The notes under the pieces were generated by a model that was not told where the DNA came from, ran no database searches, and saw only the letters and a program-made list of their open reading frames with translations. A program made the position numbers and the translations under genes. A DNA stretch of 64,000 nucleotides from Fundicoccus ignavus (lineage in GTDB: Bacteria > Bacillota > Bacilli > Lactobacillales > Aerococcaceae). Location of the stretch: assembly GCF_009659375.1 (NCBI RefSeq), contig NZ_WJQT01000007.1:1-64000 (forward strand), given 5' to 3'. This document shows, piece after piece, positions 8,435-15,151 of this stretch. Every line of letters starts with the position of its first letter. Position 1 is the stretch's first letter.

Positions 8435-8734
8435 CTAATTCTCTTCTTCAGCCCCATCTTGTAAAGTCAAAGCACCTTGCCAGTCTTCACCAAAAGCAGC
8501 AATCACATCATTCAGCACCGTCGCATCATTTGCCAGAAGCGCTTCAATTTCCGCTTCGGTCAGTGCTAAATCAGCTCGATCCATTAGTTGGTCCGAAAAC
8601 ACACGATAGCCCATCAACTCCTTGGTATCCCATGCAAAGGTCCAACCTTCACTCGCCCGATTAAAGGCGATCTCATACGGGTAAGCCATCACATGATAGT
8701 CCTGGAAATTCTCAACCACCTCTTCATTCAGCAC
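8435..8734 (-). CDS. Hypothetical acidic protein of about 99 residues
   Basis: Not recognised. The protein is soluble and acidic (many E and D, ending AEEEN), with no signal peptide or membrane segment. Aromatic residues are frequent in the first half (YHVMAYPYEIAFNRASEGW, then WDTKE). An AAAGGAG site lies just upstream, but it is only one base from the GTG at 8,734. The true start may be the following CTG (8,731), which has 4-base spacing. It is followed without a gap by a 37-residue frame and a terminator. Confidence 0.6.
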   Translation of the reverse strand: MLNEEVVENFQDYHVMAYPYEIAFNRASEGWTFAWDTKELMGYRVFSDQLMDRADLALTEAEIEALLANDATVLNDVIAAFGEDWQGALTLQDGAEEEN

Positions 8735-8781
8735 ACTCCTTTAAAGCTTTACATCAAGTATACCCGAAACAACACAAAGAA

Positions 8782-8807
8782 CCTTGTCACCACACTCGGT
8801 AACAAGG
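8782..8807 (-). terminator. Hairpin downstream of the Fnr-type regulator gene
   Basis: A 10-bp stem with one mismatch (CCTTGTCACC with GGTAACAAGG), 50 bases past the stop. The minus-strand tail TTCTTTG is a weak T-run, so this is a modest terminator. Confidence 0.5.
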
Positions 8808-8856
8808 CATTGCAAAATAGGACTTCGACTTTTTCGATTTGAAAACACTGACTAAA

Positions 8857-9546
8857 CTAACTATCCCCTGCCATCAGAAGAGCGTCTAAATCCAGCACCT
8901 CAATCTCGCGACGAGGCAATTGAAGGATTAAACCCGCCTCTTCCAATTCTTTAAATTTTCTACTCACCGTTTCGGGTGTTGTACCTAAATAAGCCGCAAT
9001 ATCTTTACGAGCCATCGGCAATTTAACGATTTGTTGGGTGCCTAATTCAGGATCAGTATTCTGTTCAATAAAATAAACGAGACGACTCAAAACATTTTCA
9101 GTACTCAGGGTCATCGCCTGGCGCTCCGATTGCATTAAACGATTGGCAACTTCTTTCAATAGAAAGCGTGTGATGGTTGGATGCTCTTCGAGAATCTCAT
9201 TCATATCATCACGGCTGATGATACAAACATTTGCTTCCCGGATTGCTTCAGCATACTCTTCATGTTCACTCGCCTGGTCAAAGATCGTCCACTCACCCGT
9301 AAAATCTCCCGGATACAACATGCGCACCAATTGTTCTTTCCCATTGGCGGCCATGCGGGTCACGCGAATCGTCCCTTTATTGACCACGTATAAACTGTCA
9401 TCAGAGTCACCTGCTTGGTACAAATACTCACCTTTTTTTAAGTGGCGGTGTCTGGCTTTTTGGCCTATTTTGTCCATCATGTCATCCTTTAAATGGTTGA
9501 AAATCGGCACAATTCGGATACATGCGTAGGGCTTAGCTTCACTCAT
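8857..9546 (-). CDS. Crp/Fnr-family regulator of the two-cysteine FLP type
   Basis: A 229-residue DNA-binding regulator. Residues about 15-130 form the beta-roll sensor domain (KKGEYLYQAGD, then YPGDFTGEW). Residues about 165-220 form the winged helix (MARKDIAAYLGTTPETVSRK). The recognition helix reads P-E-T-V-S-R; in FNR the E-x-x-S-R pattern reads TTGAT half sites, whereas CRP has E-x-x-G-R. There are only two cysteines, C9 and C108, so a 4Fe-4S cluster of the E. coli type is unlikely. Lactobacillus FLP has a similarly spaced pair that works as a disulfide switch. It is the last gene of an operon whose promoter carries the same palindrome as three neighbouring promoters, so it probably activates itself and the region up to 14,311. 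Confidence 0.9.
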   Translation of the reverse strand: MSEAKPYACIRIVPIFNHLKDDMMDKIGQKARHRHLKKGEYLYQAGDSDDSLYVVNKGTIRVTRMAANGKEQLVRMLYPGDFTGEWTIFDQASEHEEYAEAIREANVCIISRDDMNEILEEHPTITRFLLKEVANRLMQSERQAMTLSTENVLSRLVYFIEQNTDPELGTQQIVKLPMARKDIAAYLGTTPETVSRKFKELEEAGLILQLPRREIEVLDLDALLMAGDS

Positions 9547-9576
9547 CCTGTCACATCACTTTCTTTGATAATTTTC

Positions 9577-9801
9577 TTACACTTTCACATACTCAATCTG
9601 ATAACCCAAATCATCAATCGCTTCTTCAATGGCTTTCAGTTGAATCAACTGCTCGTCAAAGGTCACTTTTAATTTTCTTGAATTAAAGATCGCTCGACTG
9701 GCTTCTTGGCTAACTCCGTCTAAAGCTTTCACGGTCGTTTCAATTTTATGAAGGCAAGAAGGACAGTCTAACGACTCAAGTTGGATAATGGCTGATGTCA
9801 T
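9577..9801 (-). CDS. Heavy-metal-associated (HMA) domain protein, CPSC type
   Basis: A 74-residue ferredoxin-like metal chaperone. The metal site reads DCPSC near residue 14 in place of the classical MTCxxC of CopZ; the rest (HKIETTVKALDGV, ending DDLGYQIEYVKV) is a normal HMA fold. ATG 9,801 was chosen because GAGGAG lies 7 bases upstream and because it aligns with the start of its paralogue at 12,074-12,307 (MNSATIQLE). A TTG further upstream is in frame. It lies between the hemerythrin-like gene and the regulator gene with gaps of about 30 bases, so one operon. It may deliver a soft or redox metal to the P-type ATPase at 12,395-14,311. The metal is unknown. Confidence 0.85.
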   Translation of the reverse strand: MTSAIIQLESLDCPSCLHKIETTVKALDGVSQEASRAIFNSRKLKVTFDEQLIQLKAIEEAIDDLGYQIEYVKV

Positions 9802-9834
9802 TCGATCACTCCTCGCTGACAAATTTGTTTGGCT

Positions 9835-10137
9835 TTATGCGACAGTTTCTGAACGATACAAGGCATTGGCCTTTTCTAAATCTTGATACACAGCTTTAAA
9901 AGTTTCACACGTATCCGATGGAATCTCAAAATCACTCGTCACTTCAACCAAACGATCAAAAGTTGGTGTCAATGCGGATGCTTCTTCACCATTCTTCACA
10001 GCCACAAGCAGCTCTTCATATAGTGCTTTCACCTCATGAACTTCTGGATGCAAACGACTATGTACCTTTGAAATGGACTTTGTGTACATGTCTAACTTTT
10101 CCTCATTTTCCAATAAAAACTCTTTGTATGTTGTCAT
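9835..10137 (-). CDS. Hemerythrin-like (ScdA/YtfE-related) small protein lacking several ligands
   Basis: A 100-residue, mostly helical cytoplasmic protein. The segment KVHSRLHPEVHEVKALYEEL resembles the V-H-x-x-x-H-P-E-L helix of ScdA-type di-iron repair proteins. The later segment IPSDTCETFKAVYQDLEKA resembles the P-x-D-A-C-x-T-F/Y-R-A-L helix of the same family. The KEE and C-terminal H-x-H-x-H-LENN ligand segments found in ScdA are absent, and the protein ends right after the second helix. It may therefore bind metal differently or only act structurally. It has a strong AGGAGG site and is the first gene of the operon with the HMA protein and the FLP-type regulator. The family assignment is an inference from motif layout. 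Confidence 0.55.
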   Translation of the reverse strand: MTTYKEFLLENEEKLDMYTKSISKVHSRLHPEVHEVKALYEELLVAVKNGEEASALTPTFDRLVEVTSDFEIPSDTCETFKAVYQDLEKANALYRSETVA

Positions 10138-10164
10138 ATTTATTCCTCCTTAGTTGTTAAGTAC

Positions 10165-10206
10165 ATCTTACCGCGGAGTGGCCAGAATTAAATTGACGAC
10201 CATCAA
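10165..10206 (-). promoter_or_regulatory. Fnr-type activated promoter A (hemerythrin-like/HMA/regulator operon)
   Basis: Palindrome TTGAC-GACC-ATCAA at 10,193-10,206. On the minus strand, exactly 22 bases later, comes TAAGAT (10,170-10,165), a good -10. This puts the palindrome centre at -41.5, the class II position of Fnr activators. No good -35 is present. The gene start is 28 bases further. Confidence 0.8.
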
Positions 10207-10441
10207 GTTTTTAGAAAAATCAAAAATTCCTTCCTTTATATAGATTGGGGCAAAGGATCGAGTCGCTTCAACCTAATTGTCTGAGCCTGCTGAGTTTTGG
10301 CTCTCGCCGTGTTGCGCAAGCCTTTTCTTAACCATACACTTTTCTGACACTTATTTCTAGCTATATCATCCGAATAGAATTCGCTGGCTTTAGCTTGCCT
10401 CGTCCGCTAGCCCCGCTAGCCCCCAAACCAAACCACTCCAC
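10207..10441. other. Non-coding stretch upstream of promoter A
   Basis: No supported gene or clear element. It is AT-rich near 10,207-10,250 and mixed after that. Confidence 0.5.
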
Positions 10442-10468
10442 AAAAATAGCGAAGACTCCCGCCTCCGC
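10442..10468 (-). terminator. Probable terminator of the L,D-transpeptidase gene
   Basis: Minus strand: GCGGAG, 8-base loop, CTTCGC, then TATTTTTG. It lies 40 bases after the stop. Confidence 0.6.
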
Positions 10469-10508
10469 CATCCTTCTATCACAACACAGCCACGCTCACG
10501 CCAGCCAA

Positions 10509-11897
10509 CTACTCAAAGACAATGACCGGCATCCCCATATAAGCATATTCAAACACCAAAGGCATTACATCAGGTGGCGTATTCACACAGCCCAAGGAAC
10601 CATTCGTCAAATAAGCATCGCCACCGAAATAAGGCTGCCAATTCGCATCATGAATCCCTTGACCAGTGTCATCAAAGCCCATCCAATACTGAACTGGCTG
10701 CACATAATCGCGTTCCGTGCGGGGATTATAACCCACCAACTCAGATGGTGTCTCCATATTCCAAATCGAATACGCGCCCGGAATCGTCGTTGTCCCAATC
10801 TGCCCCGTCACAACAGGCGTCGATAGAACCAGCTCACCCTCTAGATAGACAAACATCGTTTGATTCAGAATATCCACTTCGATATAGCTAGAGCCAATAT
10901 CGTCTAAGCTCCCATTATAACCGCTGCCTACAATCATTGGCTCACGCACCACCGACTCACCGGCATATAAATCCTCCAAAATCCAAGCCAGCTCACTCTC
11001 GCGATCAATCGACCAGCCTAAAGTCCCCGGCACTAACTGCACCCCGCCTTGCAAGGTACTCTCGAAATAACGATAATCATCATAAGTTGCATAGGCCTCA
11101 TTCAAGCTACCTAAATACTCATAAATAAGCGTTTCATCAAAGTACAGCTCCCCTGTCACCTCATCGATTATCAACCAACTTGAAATCATCTCCGGCGTGA
11201 TTACTTCTTCATAGCCAGCAATCTGCAATGTAATCGACATCGACGTCGCTGCTTGAATCTGATCCAAACGCTCAGTCAAAGCCTCATCTGCTTGCGTCAC
11301 TTCAGCAGTCTGATAAGATGCACTCAAATCGACCATCGAAGCGCCCGCTTCGACGACTTCAAGTAACTGTGCCTGCAAACGCTCCTCATCTAAACGCGTC
11401 CCTAAACGATCCGCTTGAATCTGGTAGCCCTCGCCTTCAACAAACACAATCTCCGCATCCTCAGATGCCACGCGCTCTCGCCAAAAACCTTCAAACTCAC
11501 CTAAAGCCTGCTTCGCCTGCTCGAAATCCAGCGACACCACCTCGCCAGCCTCCGCTTCAACGCCCAGCACACTGCGCCCAAAGAAACTTGCCAGCCAACT
11601 AGACCCCTCCTGGGCCTGCTTCAAGTCCGCCAGCGCCTCAGCCGCCTCGACCTCAACGCCCAAAGCTTGATAAGTCACCGTTCCCCAAGCGCGCTCACCT
11701 TCCACGACATTTAAAGGCCGCTCGGACAAAGCCCGCTGAACCTTCTCCTGGGCCTCAGGCTCCTTCAAGTAACTGACATCCACGCCCGCAAACGATGTAT
11801 TCGCATGGAAATGCTCGCCGAAATACCAGCCACCCAACACATAAGCCGCCAGCAAGACTAACAAGCCAGCACCCACAACCTTCTGCCAAATTTTCAT
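10509..11897 (-). CDS. L,D-transpeptidase (YkuD domain)
   Basis: A 462-residue membrane-anchored cell-wall enzyme that should make 3-3 peptidoglycan cross-links or attach proteins. Residues 6-28 are an N-terminal membrane anchor. The middle (about 35-330) is an extracytoplasmic region of the peptidoglycan-binding type often found before YkuD domains. The YkuD domain occupies about 340-462, with His416 (IHDANW) and the catalytic Cys437 in S-x-G-C-V-N. The start has GGGAGG upstream. The part encoding residues 1-200 is rich in GAA/GAG and GCx codons, giving a G-rich coding strand. Its promoter carries an Fnr-like site, which links cell-wall remodelling to the nearby redox/metal regulon. Confidence 0.9.
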   Translation of the reverse strand: MKIWQKVVGAGLLVLLAAYVLGGWYFGEHFHANTSFAGVDVSYLKEPEAQEKVQRALSERPLNVVEGERAWGTVTYQALGVEVEAAEALADLKQAQEGSSWLASFFGRSVLGVEAEAGEVVSLDFEQAKQALGEFEGFWRERVASEDAEIVFVEGEGYQIQADRLGTRLDEERLQAQLLEVVEAGASMVDLSASYQTAEVTQADEALTERLDQIQAATSMSITLQIAGYEEVITPEMISSWLIIDEVTGELYFDETLIYEYLGSLNEAYATYDDYRYFESTLQGGVQLVPGTLGWSIDRESELAWILEDLYAGESVVREPMIVGSGYNGSLDDIGSSYIEVDILNQTMFVYLEGELVLSTPVVTGQIGTTTIPGAYSIWNMETPSELVGYNPRTERDYVQPVQYWMGFDDTGQGIHDANWQPYFGGDAYLTNGSLGCVNTPPDVMPLVFEYAYMGMPVIVFE

Positions 11898-11935
11898 ACT
11901 AAATCCTCCCGAATTCCATAATTAATTACCCCTCA

Positions 11936-11977
11936 ATCATAACCAAGACACTTAATAAAAAAATTGACAGCCATCAA
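11936..11977 (-). promoter_or_regulatory. Fnr-type activated promoter B (L,D-transpeptidase)
   Basis: Palindrome TTGAC-AGCC-ATCAA at 11,964-11,977, then 22 bases, then TATGAT (11,941-11,936) on the minus strand. Same -41.5 geometry as promoters A, C and D. Confidence 0.8.
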
Positions 11978-11994
11978 TAAAATGACCCATGGCA

Positions 11995-12025
11995 CAAAAG
12001 AAAAGCGAAGGCTTCCGCCTTCGCT
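11995..12025 (-). terminator. Intrinsic terminator after the second HMA gene
   Basis: Minus strand: AGCGAAGGC, 4-base loop, GCCTTCGCT, then TTTTCTTTTG. Perfect 9-bp stem. Confidence 0.85.
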
Positions 12026-12073
12026 CCGTCACCTATTTAACTTTCCTAAAAGCCTAGCGTCCTAAATACTTGC

Positions 12074-12307
12074 TTAAACCGCTCTGGCTTTAGACTTCAA
12101 TACTTCATAACCTAAATCTTCAATCGCCTGATTGATCGTTTCTAAAGAAACTTGATCCTCATCGAATTGGGCTTTAACCTTGCTGGCATTGAACATTACT
12201 TTAACACTGTCTTTGTCGACCCCGTTCAAACCTTTAACCGCGCTTTCGATTTTTTGTAGACATGATGGACAAGATAACGTTTCTAATTGGATAGTTGCTG
12301 AGTTCAT
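12074..12307 (-). CDS. Heavy-metal-associated (HMA) domain protein, CPSC type, second copy
   Basis: A 77-residue metal chaperone, paralogous to the protein at 9,577-9,801 (QLETLSCPSCLQKIESAVKG against QLESLDCPSCLHKIETTVKA). The metal-binding pair is Cys-Pro-Ser-Cys near residue 13; it ends IEDLGYEVLKSKARAV. It has its own promoter with an Fnr-like site and TATAAT, and its own terminator. It lies directly downstream of the P-type ATPase gene, so it is the likely partner or metal donor of that pump, which has no N-terminal HMA domain of its own. Confidence 0.88.
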   Translation of the reverse strand: MNSATIQLETLSCPSCLQKIESAVKGLNGVDKDSVKVMFNASKVKAQFDEDQVSLETINQAIEDLGYEVLKSKARAV

Positions 12308-12341
12308 AATAAATTCCCCTTTTCTTTTATTTGATACTTTA

Positions 12342-12383
12342 ATTATACGAGTGATTCTGATTAATTAACTTGATCGCCGTCAA
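12342..12383 (-). promoter_or_regulatory. Fnr-type activated promoter C (second HMA gene)
   Basis: Palindrome TTGAT-CGCC-GTCAA at 12,370-12,383, then exactly 22 bases, then a consensus TATAAT (12,347-12,342) on the minus strand. Centre at -41.5. Confidence 0.85.
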
Positions 12384-12394
12384 GAATATTCACT

Positions 12395-14311
12395 TTATTT
12401 ACTTTCAGTAACGGTTGTTGTCTTTCCTAAAGACGCTGCTTGACTGACTTCTTTGCCTCTGGCCTTCAATTCATACTTCAATAAGCGCATCCCGTTTAGA
12501 ATAACGACTAAGATACTGCCTTCGTGAACTAACATACCGATCGCCATATTCATCCAATCACTGAACAAGAGACTGGCCAGTAGTAAGAAAACAACCCCCA
12601 CTGCAATGGCAATGTTTTGCTTCATGTTTCGTGCGGTAGCCTTCGTTAAACCTAACGCATGTGGCAAACGACTAAAATCTGAATTCATTAAGACGACATC
12701 CGACGTTTCAATCGCGACATCCGTTCCGCTTCCCATCGCAATCCCAATATCAGCCAATGCCAGCGACGGACTATCATTCACCCCATCACCTACGAAGGCG
12801 ACAATCTCACCTTTTGCTTGCATCTTAGCAATATAGGCTGATTTATCTTCCGGCAACATGTGACCATGTGCTTCAGTTAAACCTAACTCTTCAGCCACCA
12901 GATCAACCGTCCCTTGGTTATCACCTGATAACACCACCAAGTTTTTCACGCCTAAAGCTTTCAACTGGTTTAAGTCATCTTTGACACCTGGACGAATTTG
13001 GTCACGGATGCCCATTAGGATTTCTAACTTGCCATCAATTGACGTTAAGACTAAAGAATTCCCTCTCTTTTCAAACAACTCAACATCTGCCCTTGCACTC
13101 TCATCAAAGACCACACCTTCTGCTTCCATTAAGGAAACATTCCCAACTGCCACACGGTGTCCGCCGACAGAGGCCACAATCCCGCCACCTTTAACGACTT
13201 CAGTTTCATCAACCGGCGAAAAGTCTACCTCGCCCACTTCTTTCAGAATCGCTTTTGCTAACGGATGATCCGATTCACGTTCGACACTTGCTAAAAATCC
13301 AATTGCTTCTTCTGTACGTTCTCCATAGAATGCTTTCTCAGCCACTTCAGGATTTCCGATCGTTAAGGTTCCTGTCTTATCAAAAACAACCGTTTCCACT
13401 CGGCTAAAGTCGTTGATCACTTCACTCCCTTTAAGTAAGACACCATGACGAGCGCCATTTCCAATACCCGCAACGTTCGATACCGGCACCCCAATGACTA
13501 ATGCCCCTGGACAACCTAAAACTAAGACCGTAATCGCTAATTCGACGTTACGCGTAACTAACCACACGATAAAGGCAATCACCAACACTGCTGGTGTGTA
13601 ATGTTTAGAGAAACGATCAATGAAACGCTCTGCTTCAGACTTAGAATCTTGCGCTTCCTCTACTAATTCAATGATGCGTCCAAACGTTGTATCTTCTCCG
13701 ACTCTATCGGCACGAATTTGAATCGTTCCGTTTTCAAGAATCGTTCCTGCAAAGACACCAGAATCAATCGACTTAGTAACCGGCACCGCTTCACCTGTAA
13801 TACTGGCTTCGTTAATGTGCCCTTCCCCAGTTAGAACAGTCCCATCAACTGGCACTTTCGCCCCTGTTTTAACGAGTAGAATATCCCCTTCGTCGACCTC
13901 ATCAACATCAACTTCTTCAAATTCACCATTCGCCATTTGCTTCCAAGCACTCTCCGGTGCCATCTCAGTTAATTCCTTAATCGCTGAACGTGTTTTATTC
14001 AAGGTCCGTTGCTCTAAGTAAGAACCGAATAAAAACAGGAAGGTTACAATCGCTGACTCCTCAAAGTTTTGAATCAGAAAAGCCCCAATCACCGCAATGG
14101 TCACCAACACATCAATACTAACTACCTTCACCTTTAAGGCTTGATACGCCTGAATGGCGATCGGCGCTGCCCCGATAATTGAAGCAATCACGAATGATAC
14201 GAGAAACACCAGCTCATTATGTAACACGAAATGACCGAAGAACCCCAACACAATTAATATCCCACTTAGTAACGTAATCTGATTTTTACTTCTCAACACT
14301 GCACTTTGCAT
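12395..14311 (-). CDS. P1B-type metal-transporting ATPase with CPG motif
   Basis: A 638-residue membrane ATPase. Phosphorylated Asp311 lies in DKTGTLT, the actuator loop has TGEAVPV, and the hinge has GDGVNDSP. The membrane motif is GCPGALVIGVPVSN (Cys267-Pro-Gly), where copper and zinc/cadmium pumps have CPC and others CPH, SPC or TPC. HEGS lies in the last membrane pair, resembling P1B-4 enzymes. No N-terminal metal-binding domain is present, and Cys267 appears to be the only cysteine. Two separate HMA proteins in the same regulon may substitute. The promoter carries an Fnr-like site. Substrate and direction cannot be read from sequence; a metal used or toxic at low oxygen is an inference. 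Confidence 0.88.
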   Translation of the reverse strand: MQSAVLRSKNQITLLSGILIVLGFFGHFVLHNELVFLVSFVIASIIGAAPIAIQAYQALKVKVVSIDVLVTIAVIGAFLIQNFEESAIVTFLFLFGSYLEQRTLNKTRSAIKELTEMAPESAWKQMANGEFEEVDVDEVDEGDILLVKTGAKVPVDGTVLTGEGHINEASITGEAVPVTKSIDSGVFAGTILENGTIQIRADRVGEDTTFGRIIELVEEAQDSKSEAERFIDRFSKHYTPAVLVIAFIVWLVTRNVELAITVLVLGCPGALVIGVPVSNVAGIGNGARHGVLLKGSEVINDFSRVETVVFDKTGTLTIGNPEVAEKAFYGERTEEAIGFLASVERESDHPLAKAILKEVGEVDFSPVDETEVVKGGGIVASVGGHRVAVGNVSLMEAEGVVFDESARADVELFEKRGNSLVLTSIDGKLEILMGIRDQIRPGVKDDLNQLKALGVKNLVVLSGDNQGTVDLVAEELGLTEAHGHMLPEDKSAYIAKMQAKGEIVAFVGDGVNDSPSLALADIGIAMGSGTDVAIETSDVVLMNSDFSRLPHALGLTKATARNMKQNIAIAVGVVFLLLASLLFSDWMNMAIGMLVHEGSILVVILNGMRLLKYELKARGKEVSQAASLGKTTTVTESK

Positions 14312-14370
14312 AATAGACCGTCTCCTTTTTTAATTTAATTTGATGAGCCACTGCCCTCTTGACACTTATA

Positions 14371-14412
14371 ACTATACCGGCAGATTAGCCAGTCATCCTT
14401 GACGGCCGTCAA
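14371..14412 (-). promoter_or_regulatory. Fnr-type activated promoter D (P1B ATPase)
   Basis: Perfect palindrome TTGAC-GGCC-GTCAA at 14,399-14,412, then exactly 22 bases, then TATAGT (14,376-14,371) on the minus strand. Centre at -41.5. Confidence 0.85.
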
Positions 14413-14457
14413 GTTTCAAAAAGAAACACTCAAACATGCAAAAAAACCGTCAGTTAA

Positions 14458-14478
14458 TTAGTGAAAACCTGTCACCAA
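14458..14478 (+). promoter_or_regulatory. Possible operator upstream of the DUF2871 gene
   Basis: TTAGTGA-N5-TGTCAC-CAA. It is nearly the same as a palindrome at 24,997-25,017. It lies at the expected -35 position for a possible -10 TATAAA at 14,489-14,494. Confidence 0.35.
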
Positions 14479-14572
14479 TTTGCTAAACTATAAACGGCAG
14501 CGGCTCATCGTTTGAGACGCCCTCCTATTCATTAAATAAAAAGGAGATAACAGACAAAATGGAGGTCATTTA

Positions 14573-14998
14573 ATGAAGAAAATTGCCTATTCAAGTTTAG
14601 CTTATATGATATTTGGTTTAGCCGCCGGACTCTTTTACCGGGAATTCCCTCGCATGATTAACGTCGTAGGTGAAGCCCAAGACAGTCAACTCAGCGTCGT
14701 TCACACGCACGCCTTTGTCCTGGGGATGTTCGTCTTTTTATTCGTACTCATTTTTGCGAAATTATTCAATATCCACAAACATCCACACTTCAACAAATTC
14801 TACCTCACATACCACATCGGAGTCGGCGTCAGCACACTCACCATGCTGGCTCACGGCATTTACGTAGAACTAGGCAACGCCCCACACGCCGCCTTTTCAG
14901 GCATCGCCGGCCTTGGCCACATTGTCCTAACGATCGCCTTTGCCCTCTTTTTCTACGTCCTTATCGGCTCAATCAACGAAAACGAAACGAACGCCTAA
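14573..14998 (+). CDS. DUF2871 family membrane protein
   Basis: A 141-residue protein with four predicted membrane helices and conserved histidines (VVHTHAFVLGMF, NIHKHPHFNKFY, LAHGIYVELG, GLGHIVL). This matches the layout of DUF2871 proteins in Firmicutes, whose function is not established; the histidines could bind heme or metal. The start ATG has GGAGG 8 bases upstream. It is a single gene with its own terminator, lying between two metal-transport ATPase genes, so a role in metal or redox balance is plausible but inferred only from place. Confidence 0.75.
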   Translation: MKKIAYSSLAYMIFGLAAGLFYREFPRMINVVGEAQDSQLSVVHTHAFVLGMFVFLFVLIFAKLFNIHKHPHFNKFYLTYHIGVGVSTLTMLAHGIYVELGNAPHAAFSGIAGLGHIVLTIAFALFFYVLIGSINENETNA

Positions 14999-15005
14999 CA
15001 CCTGC

Positions 15006-15036
15006 GGGTTGTCTAAACAGACAGCCCATTTTTTTT
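15006..15036 (+). terminator. Intrinsic terminator of the DUF2871 gene
   Basis: GGGTTGTCT, AAAC loop, AGACAGCCC, A, then eight T. One G-T pair in the stem. Confidence 0.9.
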
Positions 15037-15062
15037 ATGCCAAAATAGGAACCATAATCCCC

Positions 15063-15091
15063 TTGTGATTTCTTCACAAATACATTATACT
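15063..15091 (+). promoter_or_regulatory. Promoter with overlapping palindromic operator (P1B-4 ATPase)
   Basis: -35 TTGTGA (15,063-15,068), 17-base spacer, -10 TATACT (15,086-15,091). The 17-base palindrome TTGTGA-TTTCT-TCACAA (15,063-15,079) covers the -35 and half of the spacer, as expected for a repressor site. It is one base shorter than a Rex site and is not a PerR or CopY box. Confidence 0.65.
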
Positions 15092-15151
15092 AGTTACAAT
15101 GGAATGATTCTAAATAAGATTACTCATTTTAAATACAAAGGGGGAGTTTCA

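Noticed and set aside
10395-11602. Several open plus-strand frames opposite the L,D-transpeptidase gene
   Set aside because: They are proline, histidine and serine rich, an artefact of the G-rich coding strand of the enzyme gene, with no ribosome sites.
15063-15079. Rex-binding site
   Set aside because: The palindrome is 17 bases with a 5-base spacer, whereas Rex sites are 18 bases (TTGTGAA-N4-TTCACAA).
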